A stretch of DNA of 64,000 nucleotides. It comes from Segnochrobactrum spirostomi. GTDB taxonomy: Bacteria; Pseudomonadota; Alphaproteobacteria; Rhizobiales; Segnochrobactraceae. The notes below the pieces were generated by a model, which had not been told where the DNA came from, did not search any database, and was given only the letters and a program-made list of their open reading frames with translations. The stretch is taken from assembly GCF_009600605.1 (NCBI RefSeq), contig NZ_VWNA01000003.1, positions 372,001 through 436,000 on the forward strand. Direction: 5' to 3'. The translations under genes were made by a program, and so were the position numbers. Of this stretch, positions 25,590 to 34,368 are shown one piece after another; the stretch's first letter is position 1, and each line of letters starts with the position of its first letter.

Positions 25590-26390
25590 ATGATTTTCGA
25601 GTTCTTCGGGTCGAAGAAGAAGGCCGTCATCGCGATGGCGCACATCGGCGCGCTGCCCGGGACGCCGCTTTATGACGCGAAGGGCGGCGTCGCCAAACTC
25701 GTCGACGGCGTCCTCGCCGATGTCGAGAAGCTCCAGGCCGGCGGCGTCGACGCCATCATGTTCGGCAACGAGAACGACCGCCCCTACGTCTTCAAGGCGC
25801 CGCCGGAAGGCATCGCCGCGATGACCGCCGTGGTCGAGGCCGTGAAGCCCGCGCTGAAGGTGCCGTTCGGCGTCAATTATCTGTGGGACCCGACCGCGAG
25901 CGTGGCGATCGGCGCGGCGACCGGCGCGAAGTTCGTCCGTGAGATCTTCACCGGCCTGTTCGCGTCCGACATGGGCCTGTGGGAGCCGAATTGCGCCGCT
26001 GCTTCGCGCCTGCGCCACAATCTCGGCCGCGACGACATGAAGCTCCTCTTCAACATCAACGCCGAGTTCGCCCACTCGCTCGATCAGCGCCCGATCGAGC
26101 TGCGGGCCAAGAGCGCCGTGTTCTCCTCGCTCGCCGACGCGATCCTCGTCTCCGGCCCGCTGACCGGCCAGCCGGCCGATCAGTCGCACCTGCGCAAGGT
26201 GGCCGAGACGGTGACGGACGTTCCGATCTTCGCCAACACCGGCGTCAACATCGATAACGTCCGCGACGTGCTCTCGGTCGCCTCGGGCGTCGTCATCGGC
26301 ACCCACTTCAAGGTCGACGGCAACACCTGGAATGCCGTGGACGGCGACCGGGTGAAGCGCTTCATGGACGTCGTCGCGACGCTGCGCTGA
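25590..26390 (+). CDS. BtpA/SgcQ-family protein
   Basis: A 266-residue TIM-barrel-like protein of the BtpA family. Recognisable parts are MAHIGALPGTPLYD, GGVDAIMFGNENDRPY, FGVNYLWDP, FVREIFTGLFASDMGLWEP and VIGTHFKVDGNTWNAVD. BtpA was first described in photosystem I biogenesis in cyanobacteria. In other bacteria the family (SgcQ) sits in sugar operons, with no well-defined reaction that I can name. Here it lies between a DeoR regulator and an FGGY kinase, which argues for a catabolic enzyme, perhaps an aldolase-like or isomerase step. Confidence 0.85.
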   Translation: MIFEFFGSKKKAVIAMAHIGALPGTPLYDAKGGVAKLVDGVLADVEKLQAGGVDAIMFGNENDRPYVFKAPPEGIAAMTAVVEAVKPALKVPFGVNYLWDPTASVAIGAATGAKFVREIFTGLFASDMGLWEPNCAAASRLRHNLGRDDMKLLFNINAEFAHSLDQRPIELRAKSAVFSSLADAILVSGPLTGQPADQSHLRKVAETVTDVPIFANTGVNIDNVRDVLSVASGVVIGTHFKVDGNTWNAVDGDRVKRFMDVVATLR

Positions 26391-26499
26391 GCCGCGGACC
26401 GGCGCGACGCGCGCCGACCGCCTTTCCCCACGACAAAGCGGCCGGCGGGACCCATCCGGGTGCCGGCGGCCGATTCGCTCCACAGGAACCGCACCGACC

Positions 26500-28005
26500 A
26501 TGACCTGCGTCCTCGGTCTCGACATCGGAACCACCTCGACGATCGGGATTCTGATCCGCCTGCCGGATCAGGTGCTCGGCCTCGCGTCGCGGCCCGTCAC
26601 CCTGTCGTCGCCCCACGCGGGCTGGGCCGAGGAAGACCCCGCCGAATGGTGGGCCAATGTCGGCGCCATCTGCCGGGAGCTCCTCGCCACGACGGGGATC
26701 GCACCGTCCGAGATCGCGGCCGTCGGCGTCACCGGCATGCTACCCGCCGTCGTGCTGCTCGGCCGGGACGGGCGGGTGCTGCGTCCCAGCATCCAGCAGA
26801 GCGACGGCCGCTGCGGGCGTGAGGTCGCCGAACTCCGCGCCGAACGCGATGAGGCGGCCTTCATCGCCAAGGCCGGCAACGGCATCAACCAGCAGCTCGT
26901 CACCGCCAAGCTGCGCTGGATCGAGCGCCACGAGCCGGATGTCTTCAGCCGCATCGCGACGGTGTTCGGCTCCTACGATTATGTGAACTGGCGCCTCACC
27001 GGCGAACGGGCCGTCGAGCAGAACTGGGCGCTCGAAGCCGGCTTCGTCGACGTCGTCAAGGGCGTGATCGACGACGACCTCGTCGCGCTCGCGCACATCC
27101 CGCGTGCCGTGGTGCCACGCAAGGTCGCCTCCCACGAGGTCCTCGGCCGGGTTCAAGCTGCGGCCGCCGCGGAGACCGGCCTCGCCGAGGGTACCCTGGT
27201 CGTGGGCGGCGCTGCGGACATGATCGCCTCGGCCCTCGGCGCCGGCATCGTGTCGGCCGGCGACGTGCTCCTGAAGTTCGGCGGCGCCGTCGATATCCTG
27301 ACCGCGACCGATCAGGTCCGCCCCGACCCGCGGCTCTATCTCGATTATCATCTGGTGCCCGGCCTCTTCATGCCGAACGGCTGCATGTCGACCGGCGGCT
27401 CTGTGCTCAACTGGTTCGTGCGCACCCTCGCCGGTGGCGAGGCGGCTGCGGCGGCGGCAGCCGGCATCAGCCTGCATCAGCGCCTCGACAGGCTCGCCGC
27501 GGCGAAGCCCGCCGGCGCCGAGGGCCTGACCATCCTGCCTTATTTCCTCGGCGAGAAGACGCCGATCCACGATCCGGCCGCCCGCGGCGTGTTCGACGGG
27601 CTCGATCTCTCCCACGACATCGGCCACCTGTGGCGGGCGCTCCTCGAATCCTACGCCTATGCGATCCGGCATCATGTCGAGGTGCTGAAGGACATGGGCC
27701 ACAAGGCCGAGCGTTTCGTCGTCTCGGACGGCGGCTCGGCGAGCCGGGTGTGGATGCAGATCGTCGCGGACGTCCTGGAGCAGCCGGTCCAGCGTCTCAC
27801 CGGCCATCCGGGCTCTTGCCTCGGCGCGGCCTGGACCGCGGCGATCGGCGCGGGGCTGACGAACGATTGGTCCGGCGTCTCGCGCTTCGTCGAGTTCGGC
27901 GACCGGCTGGAGCCCGAACCCGCGACCGCCGCCACCTACCGCAAGGGTTATGATCGCTTCCGCGATCTCTATCGTCGTCTCGCCGGCCGGGAGAGCGTCC
28001 AATGA
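26500..28005 (+). CDS. FGGY-family carbohydrate kinase
   Basis: ATP-dependent sugar or polyol kinase, 501 residues, usual family length. The N-terminal phosphate-binding motif is LGLDIGTTSTIG, and a second ATP-binding region includes VVSDGGSASRVWMQIVADVL. VGGAADMIASALGAG probably holds the catalytic Asp. The closest family appearance is xylulokinase-like, but the substrate cannot be assigned. It is preceded by a BtpA-family gene and overlaps the HAD phosphatase gene by 4 bases. Confidence 0.9.
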   Translation: MTCVLGLDIGTTSTIGILIRLPDQVLGLASRPVTLSSPHAGWAEEDPAEWWANVGAICRELLATTGIAPSEIAAVGVTGMLPAVVLLGRDGRVLRPSIQQSDGRCGREVAELRAERDEAAFIAKAGNGINQQLVTAKLRWIERHEPDVFSRIATVFGSYDYVNWRLTGERAVEQNWALEAGFVDVVKGVIDDDLVALAHIPRAVVPRKVASHEVLGRVQAAAAAETGLAEGTLVVGGAADMIASALGAGIVSAGDVLLKFGGAVDILTATDQVRPDPRLYLDYHLVPGLFMPNGCMSTGGSVLNWFVRTLAGGEAAAAAAAGISLHQRLDRLAAAKPAGAEGLTILPYFLGEKTPIHDPAARGVFDGLDLSHDIGHLWRALLESYAYAIRHHVEVLKDMGHKAERFVVSDGGSASRVWMQIVADVLEQPVQRLTGHPGSCLGAAWTAAIGAGLTNDWSGVSRFVEFGDRLEPEPATAATYRKGYDRFRDLYRRLAGRESVQ

Positions 28006-28628
28006 GCCTCCTCGCCGTCGCCTGGGATGTGGACGGGACGCTGATCGACAGCGAGCCGCTCCACCACGAAGCCCTCGTCGCCGTCTGCGGCGATTTCGGT
28101 GCCGATCTTTCCAACGTGTCGGGAGAGACCTTCCGCGGCATCCACATGGGAGACGTGTGGACCATGCTCGCGCCGCGGCTGTCGCCGGAGGCCGACGAGG
28201 CGACCTGGCTCGCCGCCATCATCGATTATTATGTGGCCCACCGCGACAGGCTGCGCCCGATCCCCGGCGCGCTCGAGACGATGCGGGCGCTCGCTGCCCG
28301 CGGCATCCCGCAGGTCTGCGTCTCGAACTCGAACCGGCGCATCGTCGATGCCAACGTCGACGCCCTCGGGGTTGCGCCGCTCCTGAGCTTCACCATCAGC
28401 CTCGATGACGTGGGCGCCGGCAAGCCTGACCCCGAGCCCTATCTGACGGCCGCGACGCGCCTCGGCCTCGAGCCCGGCCGCGTGCTCGCCGTCGAAGACA
28501 GCCGCTCGGGCGCCCTGTCGGCCCGCGCCGCCGGCCTCTTCGTCGCCGGCTACTGCCCGGAAACCGGCGGCGTCGGCGAAGCCCACATCTCCCTCGACCG
28601 CCTCGAAGGCGTGCTCGAGCTCGTGTGA
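28002..28628 (+). CDS. HAD-superfamily phosphatase (beta-phosphoglucomutase-like)
   Basis: Cytoplasmic phosphatase or mutase, 208 residues. Motif I is WDVDGTLIDSEP, motif II is VSNSNRR, the Lys of motif III is in GAGKPDPEP and motif IV is VLAVEDSRSGA. The helical cap is of the C1 type. Its ATG overlaps the kinase stop (ATGA), so it is co-translated with it. It may remove phosphate from an intermediate or salvage a dead-end sugar phosphate. Confidence 0.88.
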   Translation: MSLLAVAWDVDGTLIDSEPLHHEALVAVCGDFGADLSNVSGETFRGIHMGDVWTMLAPRLSPEADEATWLAAIIDYYVAHRDRLRPIPGALETMRALAARGIPQVCVSNSNRRIVDANVDALGVAPLLSFTISLDDVGAGKPDPEPYLTAATRLGLEPGRVLAVEDSRSGALSARAAGLFVAGYCPETGGVGEAHISLDRLEGVLELV

Positions 28629-28653
28629 GGAGGGGTGAGCTTTGAGCGGGTGA

Positions 28654-28671
28654 GCCGGGGCTGCCCCCGGC
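28654..28671. terminator. Short hairpin between convergent genes
   Basis: A 7-bp stem (GCCGGGG / CCCCGGC) with a 4-base loop lies between the HAD gene and the convergent methyltransferase gene. Confidence 0.45.
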
Positions 28672-28684
28672 GCACCGTGCTGTC

Positions 28685-29722
28685 TCAGGCGCCGCCGCGC
28701 CGGATGATCAGGCCGAAGCAGGTCGACGCGAAGCCGTCGATGTTCAGCTTCAGATGCTGGGCTTTGCCGCCCCATTGCCGCATCATTTCGGGCGACCAGT
28801 CGTGCTCGTACGGCGGGATGTCGATGAACTGGTCGAGCACGCCGCGGCCGATATTGAAATCGAGCGGGGCGACGGAGTGGCCCGCGGCGGTCAGCCGATC
28901 CGCCAGTTCGCGGAAGTGCTTGCGCTGGAACAGGACCGTCGGCCAGTTGTCGACGGTCTCCTCGTCGTTGAGGAAATTGAACTCGGTCGTATGAACCGCG
29001 ACCCCGCCGGGCCGCAGCGTGGCAAGGGAGTTCTGGATGAAATCGAGACCCTGGCGGATCGAACCGAGATGTTCGAGCGCGCAGATCGACCAGCAGAAAT
29101 CGAACCCGGTGAGGTCCGCTGGGATCGCGTTCATGTCCACGAAGCGATGGTTGACACGGCGATCGAAGGCTTCGCGGCTGGTCAGATAGGGCTTGAAAGC
29201 CATATCGAGCGACGAGGTGTGCTGGCCGCGCCCCATCCAGCCTCGGTCTTGCGACGCCTCCGGCGCTAAGTCAGTGGCAAGGACGTGTACGCCGAGGTTG
29301 GCGAGATAGCTCGGAATCGGCTCCTCGCCACATCCGAAGCCAAGCCCGCGTCGATCCGGAGCGAGCATCCCGTGCTCTGAAAGAGCCTGGAGAAGGAAGA
29401 CGAACTCCCAGATTTTCCGGTGAAATTGGACCGGGATTCTCAGCTCGTTGCACCAATAGGCCGCCCAATCCGACTCGAGATCGCTTTGGGTCGAGGGCTT
29501 GCTCGTCAGCCCGACATTCCGAGGCGCCAAGTCCGAGCGCAAAGGCAATCCTTCGGCCGCAAGCCGCGCCAGCTCATAGCCGAAGAACTTGATGTCGAGC
29601 GCCATCGCCGGCAGATCCCGCAGCCGGAGCGTTTCGGCATCGAGCCGAGGCCGGCCGTCGTCGTCGATGAGGGCCGATACGCGGGCAGCGGGGAGGGGAG
29701 GCGGGGAATCCGGTGAACCCAA
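28685..29722 (-). CDS. SAM-dependent methyltransferase (polysaccharide-linked)
   Basis: Class I methyltransferase, 345 residues. The SAM-binding motif I is GLGFGCGEEPIPSYLANLG, followed by VLATDLAPE, and motif IV-like DFCWSICALEHLG. The region AVHTTEFNFLNDEETVDNWP matches a group often found in surface-glycan loci. The start is a TTG preceded by AAGGAGA at 6 bases, a strong site; no upstream ATG fits. It stands at the left edge of the polysaccharide locus and is divergent from the next gene, so it probably methylates a sugar. Confidence 0.83.
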   Translation of the reverse strand: MGSPDSPPPLPAARVSALIDDDGRPRLDAETLRLRDLPAMALDIKFFGYELARLAAEGLPLRSDLAPRNVGLTSKPSTQSDLESDWAAYWCNELRIPVQFHRKIWEFVFLLQALSEHGMLAPDRRGLGFGCGEEPIPSYLANLGVHVLATDLAPEASQDRGWMGRGQHTSSLDMAFKPYLTSREAFDRRVNHRFVDMNAIPADLTGFDFCWSICALEHLGSIRQGLDFIQNSLATLRPGGVAVHTTEFNFLNDEETVDNWPTVLFQRKHFRELADRLTAAGHSVAPLDFNIGRGVLDQFIDIPPYEHDWSPEMMRQWGGKAQHLKLNIDGFASTCFGLIIRRGGA

Positions 29723-29902
29723 GAACGGTCTCCTTGAGGGCGCGTGCTTCGACCTAGCCCATTGCGGAGTGTTGGTCGAGGTGCCAAATCAGAGCGGCGA
29801 AGAGGAGCCAGATCCCGGTTCGGCTCGGTCGATAACGGCTTCGTTTCGCCGAGGGCTTAGGCAAAGCCCGCGGCATTGGGTTCAGCGAGGGAGGAGGCTT
29901 CG

Positions 29903-31003
29903 ATGCTGCTCAGCATTTTCGGCACGCCCTCGCCCTTGTCGTACGCGATGATGAACCTTTTACGGTCCTTGGTCGAACTCACCCACGGACCGAGCGACTT
30001 CATGTTCGCAACAAGCGTTGCCGAGCTTAGGGAGCAATGGCTGGCCGCCGGCGAAAGCCGCCCCGACCACATCCTTTTCTTCTCGGATTGCGCCGAGTCG
30101 GGCCTTCTCGAGCTGTTCATGCGGACGAATGCGCCGATCGTCTGCTGCATCGACAATCTGGACGACGTCGCCTGCCATGCGCGAGAGACGCGCGGCATGA
30201 GCCTCGCCGAATCGCTTCGATTTGCGACCCAGACGACCGCCATCCTGAGCCGCCTCGCGGGCTATGGCCTCTGCTTTCGCGTCACCGCCGAGCATTACGG
30301 CAAGACCGTCTCTTCGATCCTCGCTGACGCGCTATCGTTCCTCGGCGTCGAGATGGAGTTCGAACCGATCGAGGGGCTTTGCGCCAGTTTGCCGGGAGCA
30401 GGCGGCGGCGCTCCTCTCACCCTCCTCGATTATGCCTCGAAGAATATCCAAGGCGCTCGTGCGCCCGGTGCGTTGGTGGGTTTGCTACCGCCCAGCGAGC
30501 GCGGCGACCTTCTGACGCTGGCGCGCGATTACGGCGTGATCGCCCAGGGCGAGCCTCTGCGGAAGACGGTCTGGCCGATCGCGTTCTTCCTCGACTGGAA
30601 GCATCCGGGCACCCTGCTCCGGGGCCCGATCGAGCTTCTCGGACCGGCCCGCTTCATCGTTTGCGGGCCCTATTTTCATCTCCCCGCGGGATGGTGGCGT
30701 GTGACCACCACGATCGAGGTCGCGGAGAACATCTCGGGAAACCGGCTCGGCGTCGACGTCTTCTCTCACGACATTCTGACGGGCATCGAGGCGGATCTCC
30801 CCATCGACGGGGTCTTCGAATTCGACATGGCGTTCGAGGTGACCGAGCCCCGGAGGCCGGTCGAGCTGCGCTTTCAGATCCTGGAGGGGGCGATCGAGGG
30901 GCGGCTCGCTCTGCACGAGGTGCGCTTCGAGGCGATGGATGGGACCTCGGCCGCTTATGCGGGGGGCGAGCGCGAAGCGCAGGGCCGAAGCGCAGCAGCC
31001 TGA
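29903..31003 (+). CDS. Unrecognised two-part protein at head of capsule-export operon
   Basis: A 366-residue protein of no family that I can name. The N-terminal half (about 1-220) looks alpha/beta and begins MLLSIFGTPSPLSYAMMNLL, with HILFFSDCAESGLLELFMRT and VCCIDNLDDVACHARE; it lacks a P-loop. The C-terminal part (about 235-360) looks like a beta-sandwich of the carbohydrate-binding kind, from GPYFHLPAGWWRVTTTIEV through ELRFQILEGAIEGRLALHEV. The ATG at 29903 has GGAGGAGG upstream. It overlaps the KpsE-like gene by 65 bases and is probably co-expressed with the exporter. Confidence 0.75.
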   Translation: MLLSIFGTPSPLSYAMMNLLRSLVELTHGPSDFMFATSVAELREQWLAAGESRPDHILFFSDCAESGLLELFMRTNAPIVCCIDNLDDVACHARETRGMSLAESLRFATQTTAILSRLAGYGLCFRVTAEHYGKTVSSILADALSFLGVEMEFEPIEGLCASLPGAGGGAPLTLLDYASKNIQGARAPGALVGLLPPSERGDLLTLARDYGVIAQGEPLRKTVWPIAFFLDWKHPGTLLRGPIELLGPARFIVCGPYFHLPAGWWRVTTTIEVAENISGNRLGVDVFSHDILTGIEADLPIDGVFEFDMAFEVTEPRRPVELRFQILEGAIEGRLALHEVRFEAMDGTSAAYAGGEREAQGRSAAA

Positions 31004-32333
31004 GGCCTCGCCCGTACCCACCCCCGCACCGGACGGTGCCTCCCCGCCGCTGGGCCTCACGAAGCCTTATCGAAAATTCATTCGGCTCTCTGCCGGCGCA
31101 CGGGGTAGAATTGCCCGAACGCATGTGCGGGTGATTGAGATCGTGGTGCAACTCGAAGCCAGACGCGGATCGGAAGGAGCGCTCGTTCGCTTCGACCCCG
31201 CCAAGGAGAAATTACAGCGGCCGCGGCAGGCGCGCCTGCTCTCCGTCGAGCGCATCAGCAGCCTCGCGTTCTGGCTTTTGGTCGTCATCCCGACAGCCTG
31301 CGCCGTTCTCTATTACGGCTTCCTCGCCACGCCCCGCTACGAATCCGAGGCAAAGTTCGTCGTCCGGAGCTCAACCAGTTCGCGCTCGAGCGGCCTCGAT
31401 GCGTTGTTCCGAACAATTGGCATTTCGCGGACAGTGGACGATACGAACCTCGTGGTCGACTATATCCTCTCGCGCGATGCGTTGACGGCGCTGGAGGAGA
31501 AGCTGCCGCTTCGGAAGATCTTCGGCGATCCGAAAGCCGATGCTTTGGCGCGCTTCCCGCGACCCTTCCTCGGCCAGTCGTTCGAACGCCTCTACGATTA
31601 TTATCTCGATCGCGTGAGCGCGGTCCCGGACAGCGAGACCGGTATCGTCACGCTGACGGTGGTGACGTTCCGGCCCGAAGACTCGAAGGCCATCGCGGCG
31701 GCCCTGCTTCAGCTGGCCGAGAAGATGGTCAACGATATGAATGTCCGCGCGCAGGACGATTTCATTCGCGTCTCGGAGAGCGAGGTCACCCGGGCCGAGA
31801 ACTGGTTAATCGAGGCTGAACGAAACTTGACGCAGTTCCGCGATGCCGGGCAACTCGTCGATCCGTCGCAGGATTCCGCCGCCACCCTCAAGCTCATCAC
31901 TGACCTCACCGCCGAGCTAGCGCAGACCCAGGCTGCCCTGGACGAGCGACGCAAGAGCACGCCGCAGAGCCCCCTTATCGCCACCCTCCAGGCGCGCGTT
32001 GCTGCCCTCACGGCTCAAATTGCCATTGCCCGAGCGCAGCTCGCCGGAACGAAGGATGCCCTCGCCACGAAATTGTCCAACTACGAAAGCCTGACTTTGA
32101 CGCGAGAGCTCGCCGAAAAGGCGCTTGGCAGTGCGATGGTCTCCCTGGAGGCCGCGCGGCAAGAGGCCCGCCGTCAGCAGATCTACGTCGAGGAAGTCAC
32201 CGTACCCAATTTGCCGGACCGCTCCACCGAACCGCGGCGCTTGCGCATGATCGCGACATTCTTCGTCACGGGCTTCATGGGCTTCGCCGTGGTTTGGATC
32301 CTCTCGGTGGGCGTCAAGGAGCACGCGCAATGA
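30939..32333 (+). CDS. kpsE: Capsule polysaccharide export inner-membrane protein, KpsE/BexC-like (copy 1)
   Basis: Polysaccharide co-polymerase-type membrane adaptor, 464 residues. It has a cytoplasmic N-terminal tail of about 105 residues, a first membrane segment (ISSLAFWLLVVIPTACAVLY), a large periplasmic coiled-coil region rich in heptads (TAELAQTQAALDE, ALTAQIAIARAQL), and a C-terminal membrane segment (IATFFVTGFMGFAVVWILSV). RYESEAKFVVRSSTS is the family signature after TM1. It would link the KpsMT exporter with the outer-membrane channel. The gene is GC-rich, unlike the following kpsM. Its stop overlaps the kpsM start (ATGA). Confidence 0.87.
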   Translation: MGPRPLMRGASAKRRAEAQQPEASPVPTPAPDGASPPLGLTKPYRKFIRLSAGARGRIARTHVRVIEIVVQLEARRGSEGALVRFDPAKEKLQRPRQARLLSVERISSLAFWLLVVIPTACAVLYYGFLATPRYESEAKFVVRSSTSSRSSGLDALFRTIGISRTVDDTNLVVDYILSRDALTALEEKLPLRKIFGDPKADALARFPRPFLGQSFERLYDYYLDRVSAVPDSETGIVTLTVVTFRPEDSKAIAAALLQLAEKMVNDMNVRAQDDFIRVSESEVTRAENWLIEAERNLTQFRDAGQLVDPSQDSAATLKLITDLTAELAQTQAALDERRKSTPQSPLIATLQARVAALTAQIAIARAQLAGTKDALATKLSNYESLTLTRELAEKALGSAMVSLEAARQEARRQQIYVEEVTVPNLPDRSTEPRRLRMIATFFVTGFMGFAVVWILSVGVKEHAQ

Positions 32334-33142
32334 CGGAGGTCACCGACGAGCGGGCCCGGGCTACGCCAAGTTTTCTTCAGTCGTTGGGAATTCAACGACG
32401 CGTGATCGGCGCGCTCCTAGTACGCGAGGCCCTTCGACGCTTCGGTCACGAGAATCTAGGGTTCTTCTGGGTCATGGTAGAACCCCTCTTGCTCGTTCTC
32501 GGCGTCGTTGTTCTTTGGCATTTGATTGATGAGGGGCACGGGAAGATATCGATAACGCCATTCGCGCTTACTGGATACAGTATGCTGACGTTATTCAGGG
32601 CGCACGTGTTTCGCGCATTGAAGTTGGTTCATTCGAATTCAGGATTATTTTTTCATCAGAATATTAAAGTCTTTGATATCATGTTGGCGCGAGGCGCGCT
32701 GGATACGATCGCGGGCTTTGTTGCCTTCCTAATCGCCTATGTGCCACTTTATCTCTATGGACTGGTTCCTGCAGTTCGGGATCCGCTGTTACTTATTTGC
32801 GCATGGGCTCTCTGTGCGTGGTATAGCTGGTCATTTGGCGCGATCCTGGGTGCAATATCTGAGTTTTCCGAGGCGGCAGAACACATTATACATCCTATGA
32901 TGTATCTAACCTTACCGATATCGGGTGCATTCTACATGGTAAGTTGGCTCTCTCCATCTGCTCGAGAGGTCGTTCTTTACGCTCCGCTAGTGAATTGCAT
33001 GGAGATGTTTAGGGCTGGTGCTTTTCCCGCCAGTTTAAAAACCTCTTGGAACGCGGGATACGTTACCGCATGGGCTTTCGCGCAGACCGCAGTTGCCCTC
33101 CCATTGATGGAGTTGGCGAGGAGGCGTGCGCAGATAAAATGA
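32330..33142 (+). CDS. kpsM: Capsule polysaccharide ABC exporter permease (KpsM/BexB-like)
   Basis: ABC-2 type membrane component, 270 residues with about six hydrophobic segments. The signatures VREALRRFGHENLGFFWVMV and FHQNIKVFDIMLARGALDTI are typical of KpsM/CtrC. The ATG overlaps the preceding stop by 4 bases. From about 32.5 kb the base composition becomes clearly more AT-rich, suggesting that kpsM, the second kpsE and kpsT have a different origin from the first kpsE. Confidence 0.9.
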   Translation: MTEVTDERARATPSFLQSLGIQRRVIGALLVREALRRFGHENLGFFWVMVEPLLLVLGVVVLWHLIDEGHGKISITPFALTGYSMLTLFRAHVFRALKLVHSNSGLFFHQNIKVFDIMLARGALDTIAGFVAFLIAYVPLYLYGLVPAVRDPLLLICAWALCAWYSWSFGAILGAISEFSEAAEHIIHPMMYLTLPISGAFYMVSWLSPSAREVVLYAPLVNCMEMFRAGAFPASLKTSWNAGYVTAWAFAQTAVALPLMELARRRAQIK

Positions 33143-34368
33143 GCTCGAGAACGCAGATCACAACTCATCTTGTCTCTCCTGAGAAGCCAGTTATTGCACA
33201 GGAAATTTCCCTGAAGGCGTCGACTGTTCAGGTTCGGAACTTTCGGTCCCTCCACGGTTCGCATTATGAGGAACTTGGAAGCTGCCGAGTGAGGACACTG
33301 GCGAAGATATTATTGATATTCATTCCCATCGCTGTCGCTACGATATACTTATTTGTAGTTGCATCTGATCTCTATAGATCTGATGCACAGTTTTTGGTCC
33401 GATCCACGACGTCGAGTGCGGCGAACGAATTTACATCGCTAGTGCAGTCCCAATCGATTGCGCGCGCGGCGGACGAAAGCTACGTGGTTAAAGACTATTT
33501 GTTATCGCGAGACGCGATGCGGCGGCTTGTGAGGGAGCACGACCTTCTCACTATTTTGAGCCGGCCGGAGGCGGATGTCTTTAATCGCTTTCCACCGCTG
33601 ATTGGGCGCGCGGATGATTTGGCGCTCCTGCGGCGGTATCGCGAGATGGTCGACGTCAAGGTCAATGAAAGCACGGGTATTGTCGCGTTGCGCGTCGTGG
33701 CGTTCCGCGCGGTGGATGCACGTGCCATCGCGATAGCGCTGATAACCGACGCGGAGGCATTTCTCAACCGGATGAATTCACGCGCCGAGCAGGACGCCGT
33801 TACCTACGCACAGGCGTTTGTGGACGAAGCGCGAGGGAGAGTTGTCGATGTCGAGCGTCGCATATCCGACTTCCGGAACGTGAATGGGAGCGCAGATCCT
33901 AATCAAGAAGCCGCACGTGCCCTCGACGCGATTGCGGCCTTGAGCGCACAAGCCACGGAGATGAGAGCGGACGTTGACCAGCAATCGATCATGACTCCGT
34001 CCAGCCCGGCGCTAGCTTCGCGGAGACAGCAAATCGCGGCGTTGGAGGCGCAGATCCAGGCGACGAAGCAAAAGATCGTGGGTGCGAGCAGCTCCCTGTC
34101 TTCCAAGCTCGGCGACTTCGAGCAACTCGTCGTGGAGCGTGAAATTGCGGCGAAGAGCCTGGCCAGCGCGATGTCAAATCTCGACAAGACACGGCAGGAG
34201 GCCACTAAGAAACATCTTTATCTGCAAGAGGTTGTGTCTCCGAATGCACCAGATCGTGCCGAGTATCCAAGGCGATTTCTGGACCTCATAATTACTTTGT
34301 CGATTGGCGTGGGCCTCTACATAATTTTCGTCTCTTTGTATTCAGCCACTATGGAGCATCGCCCGTGA
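33139..34368 (+). CDS. Capsule polysaccharide export inner-membrane protein, KpsE/BexC-like (copy 2)
   Basis: A second KpsE-type adaptor, 409 residues. TM1 is around ILLIFIPIAVATIYLFVVAS, followed by the same RSDAQFLVRSTTSS signature as copy 1. The periplasmic coiled coil and a C-terminal membrane segment (LDLIITLSIGVGLYIIFVSL) follow. The ends TKKHLYLQEVVSPNAPDRAE and (copy 1) RRQQIYVEEVTVPNLPDRST show that the copies are homologues. It starts at the ATG overlapping the kpsM stop and overlaps kpsT by 4 bases. Two KpsE proteins flanking KpsM is unusual. Confidence 0.86.
   Translation: MSSRTQITTHLVSPEKPVIAQEISLKASTVQVRNFRSLHGSHYEELGSCRVRTLAKILLIFIPIAVATIYLFVVASDLYRSDAQFLVRSTTSSAANEFTSLVQSQSIARAADESYVVKDYLLSRDAMRRLVREHDLLTILSRPEADVFNRFPPLIGRADDLALLRRYREMVDVKVNESTGIVALRVVAFRAVDARAIAIALITDAEAFLNRMNSRAEQDAVTYAQAFVDEARGRVVDVERRISDFRNVNGSADPNQEAARALDAIAALSAQATEMRADVDQQSIMTPSSPALASRRQQIAALEAQIQATKQKIVGASSSLSSKLGDFEQLVVEREIAAKSLASAMSNLDKTRQEATKKHLYLQEVVSPNAPDRAEYPRRFLDLIITLSIGVGLYIIFVSLYSATMEHRP

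Noticed and set aside
26401-26490. Imperfect hairpin between the BtpA and FGGY kinase genes as a terminator
   Set aside because: The stem is interrupted and the genes run in the same direction within one functional set. It may be incidental in GC-rich DNA.
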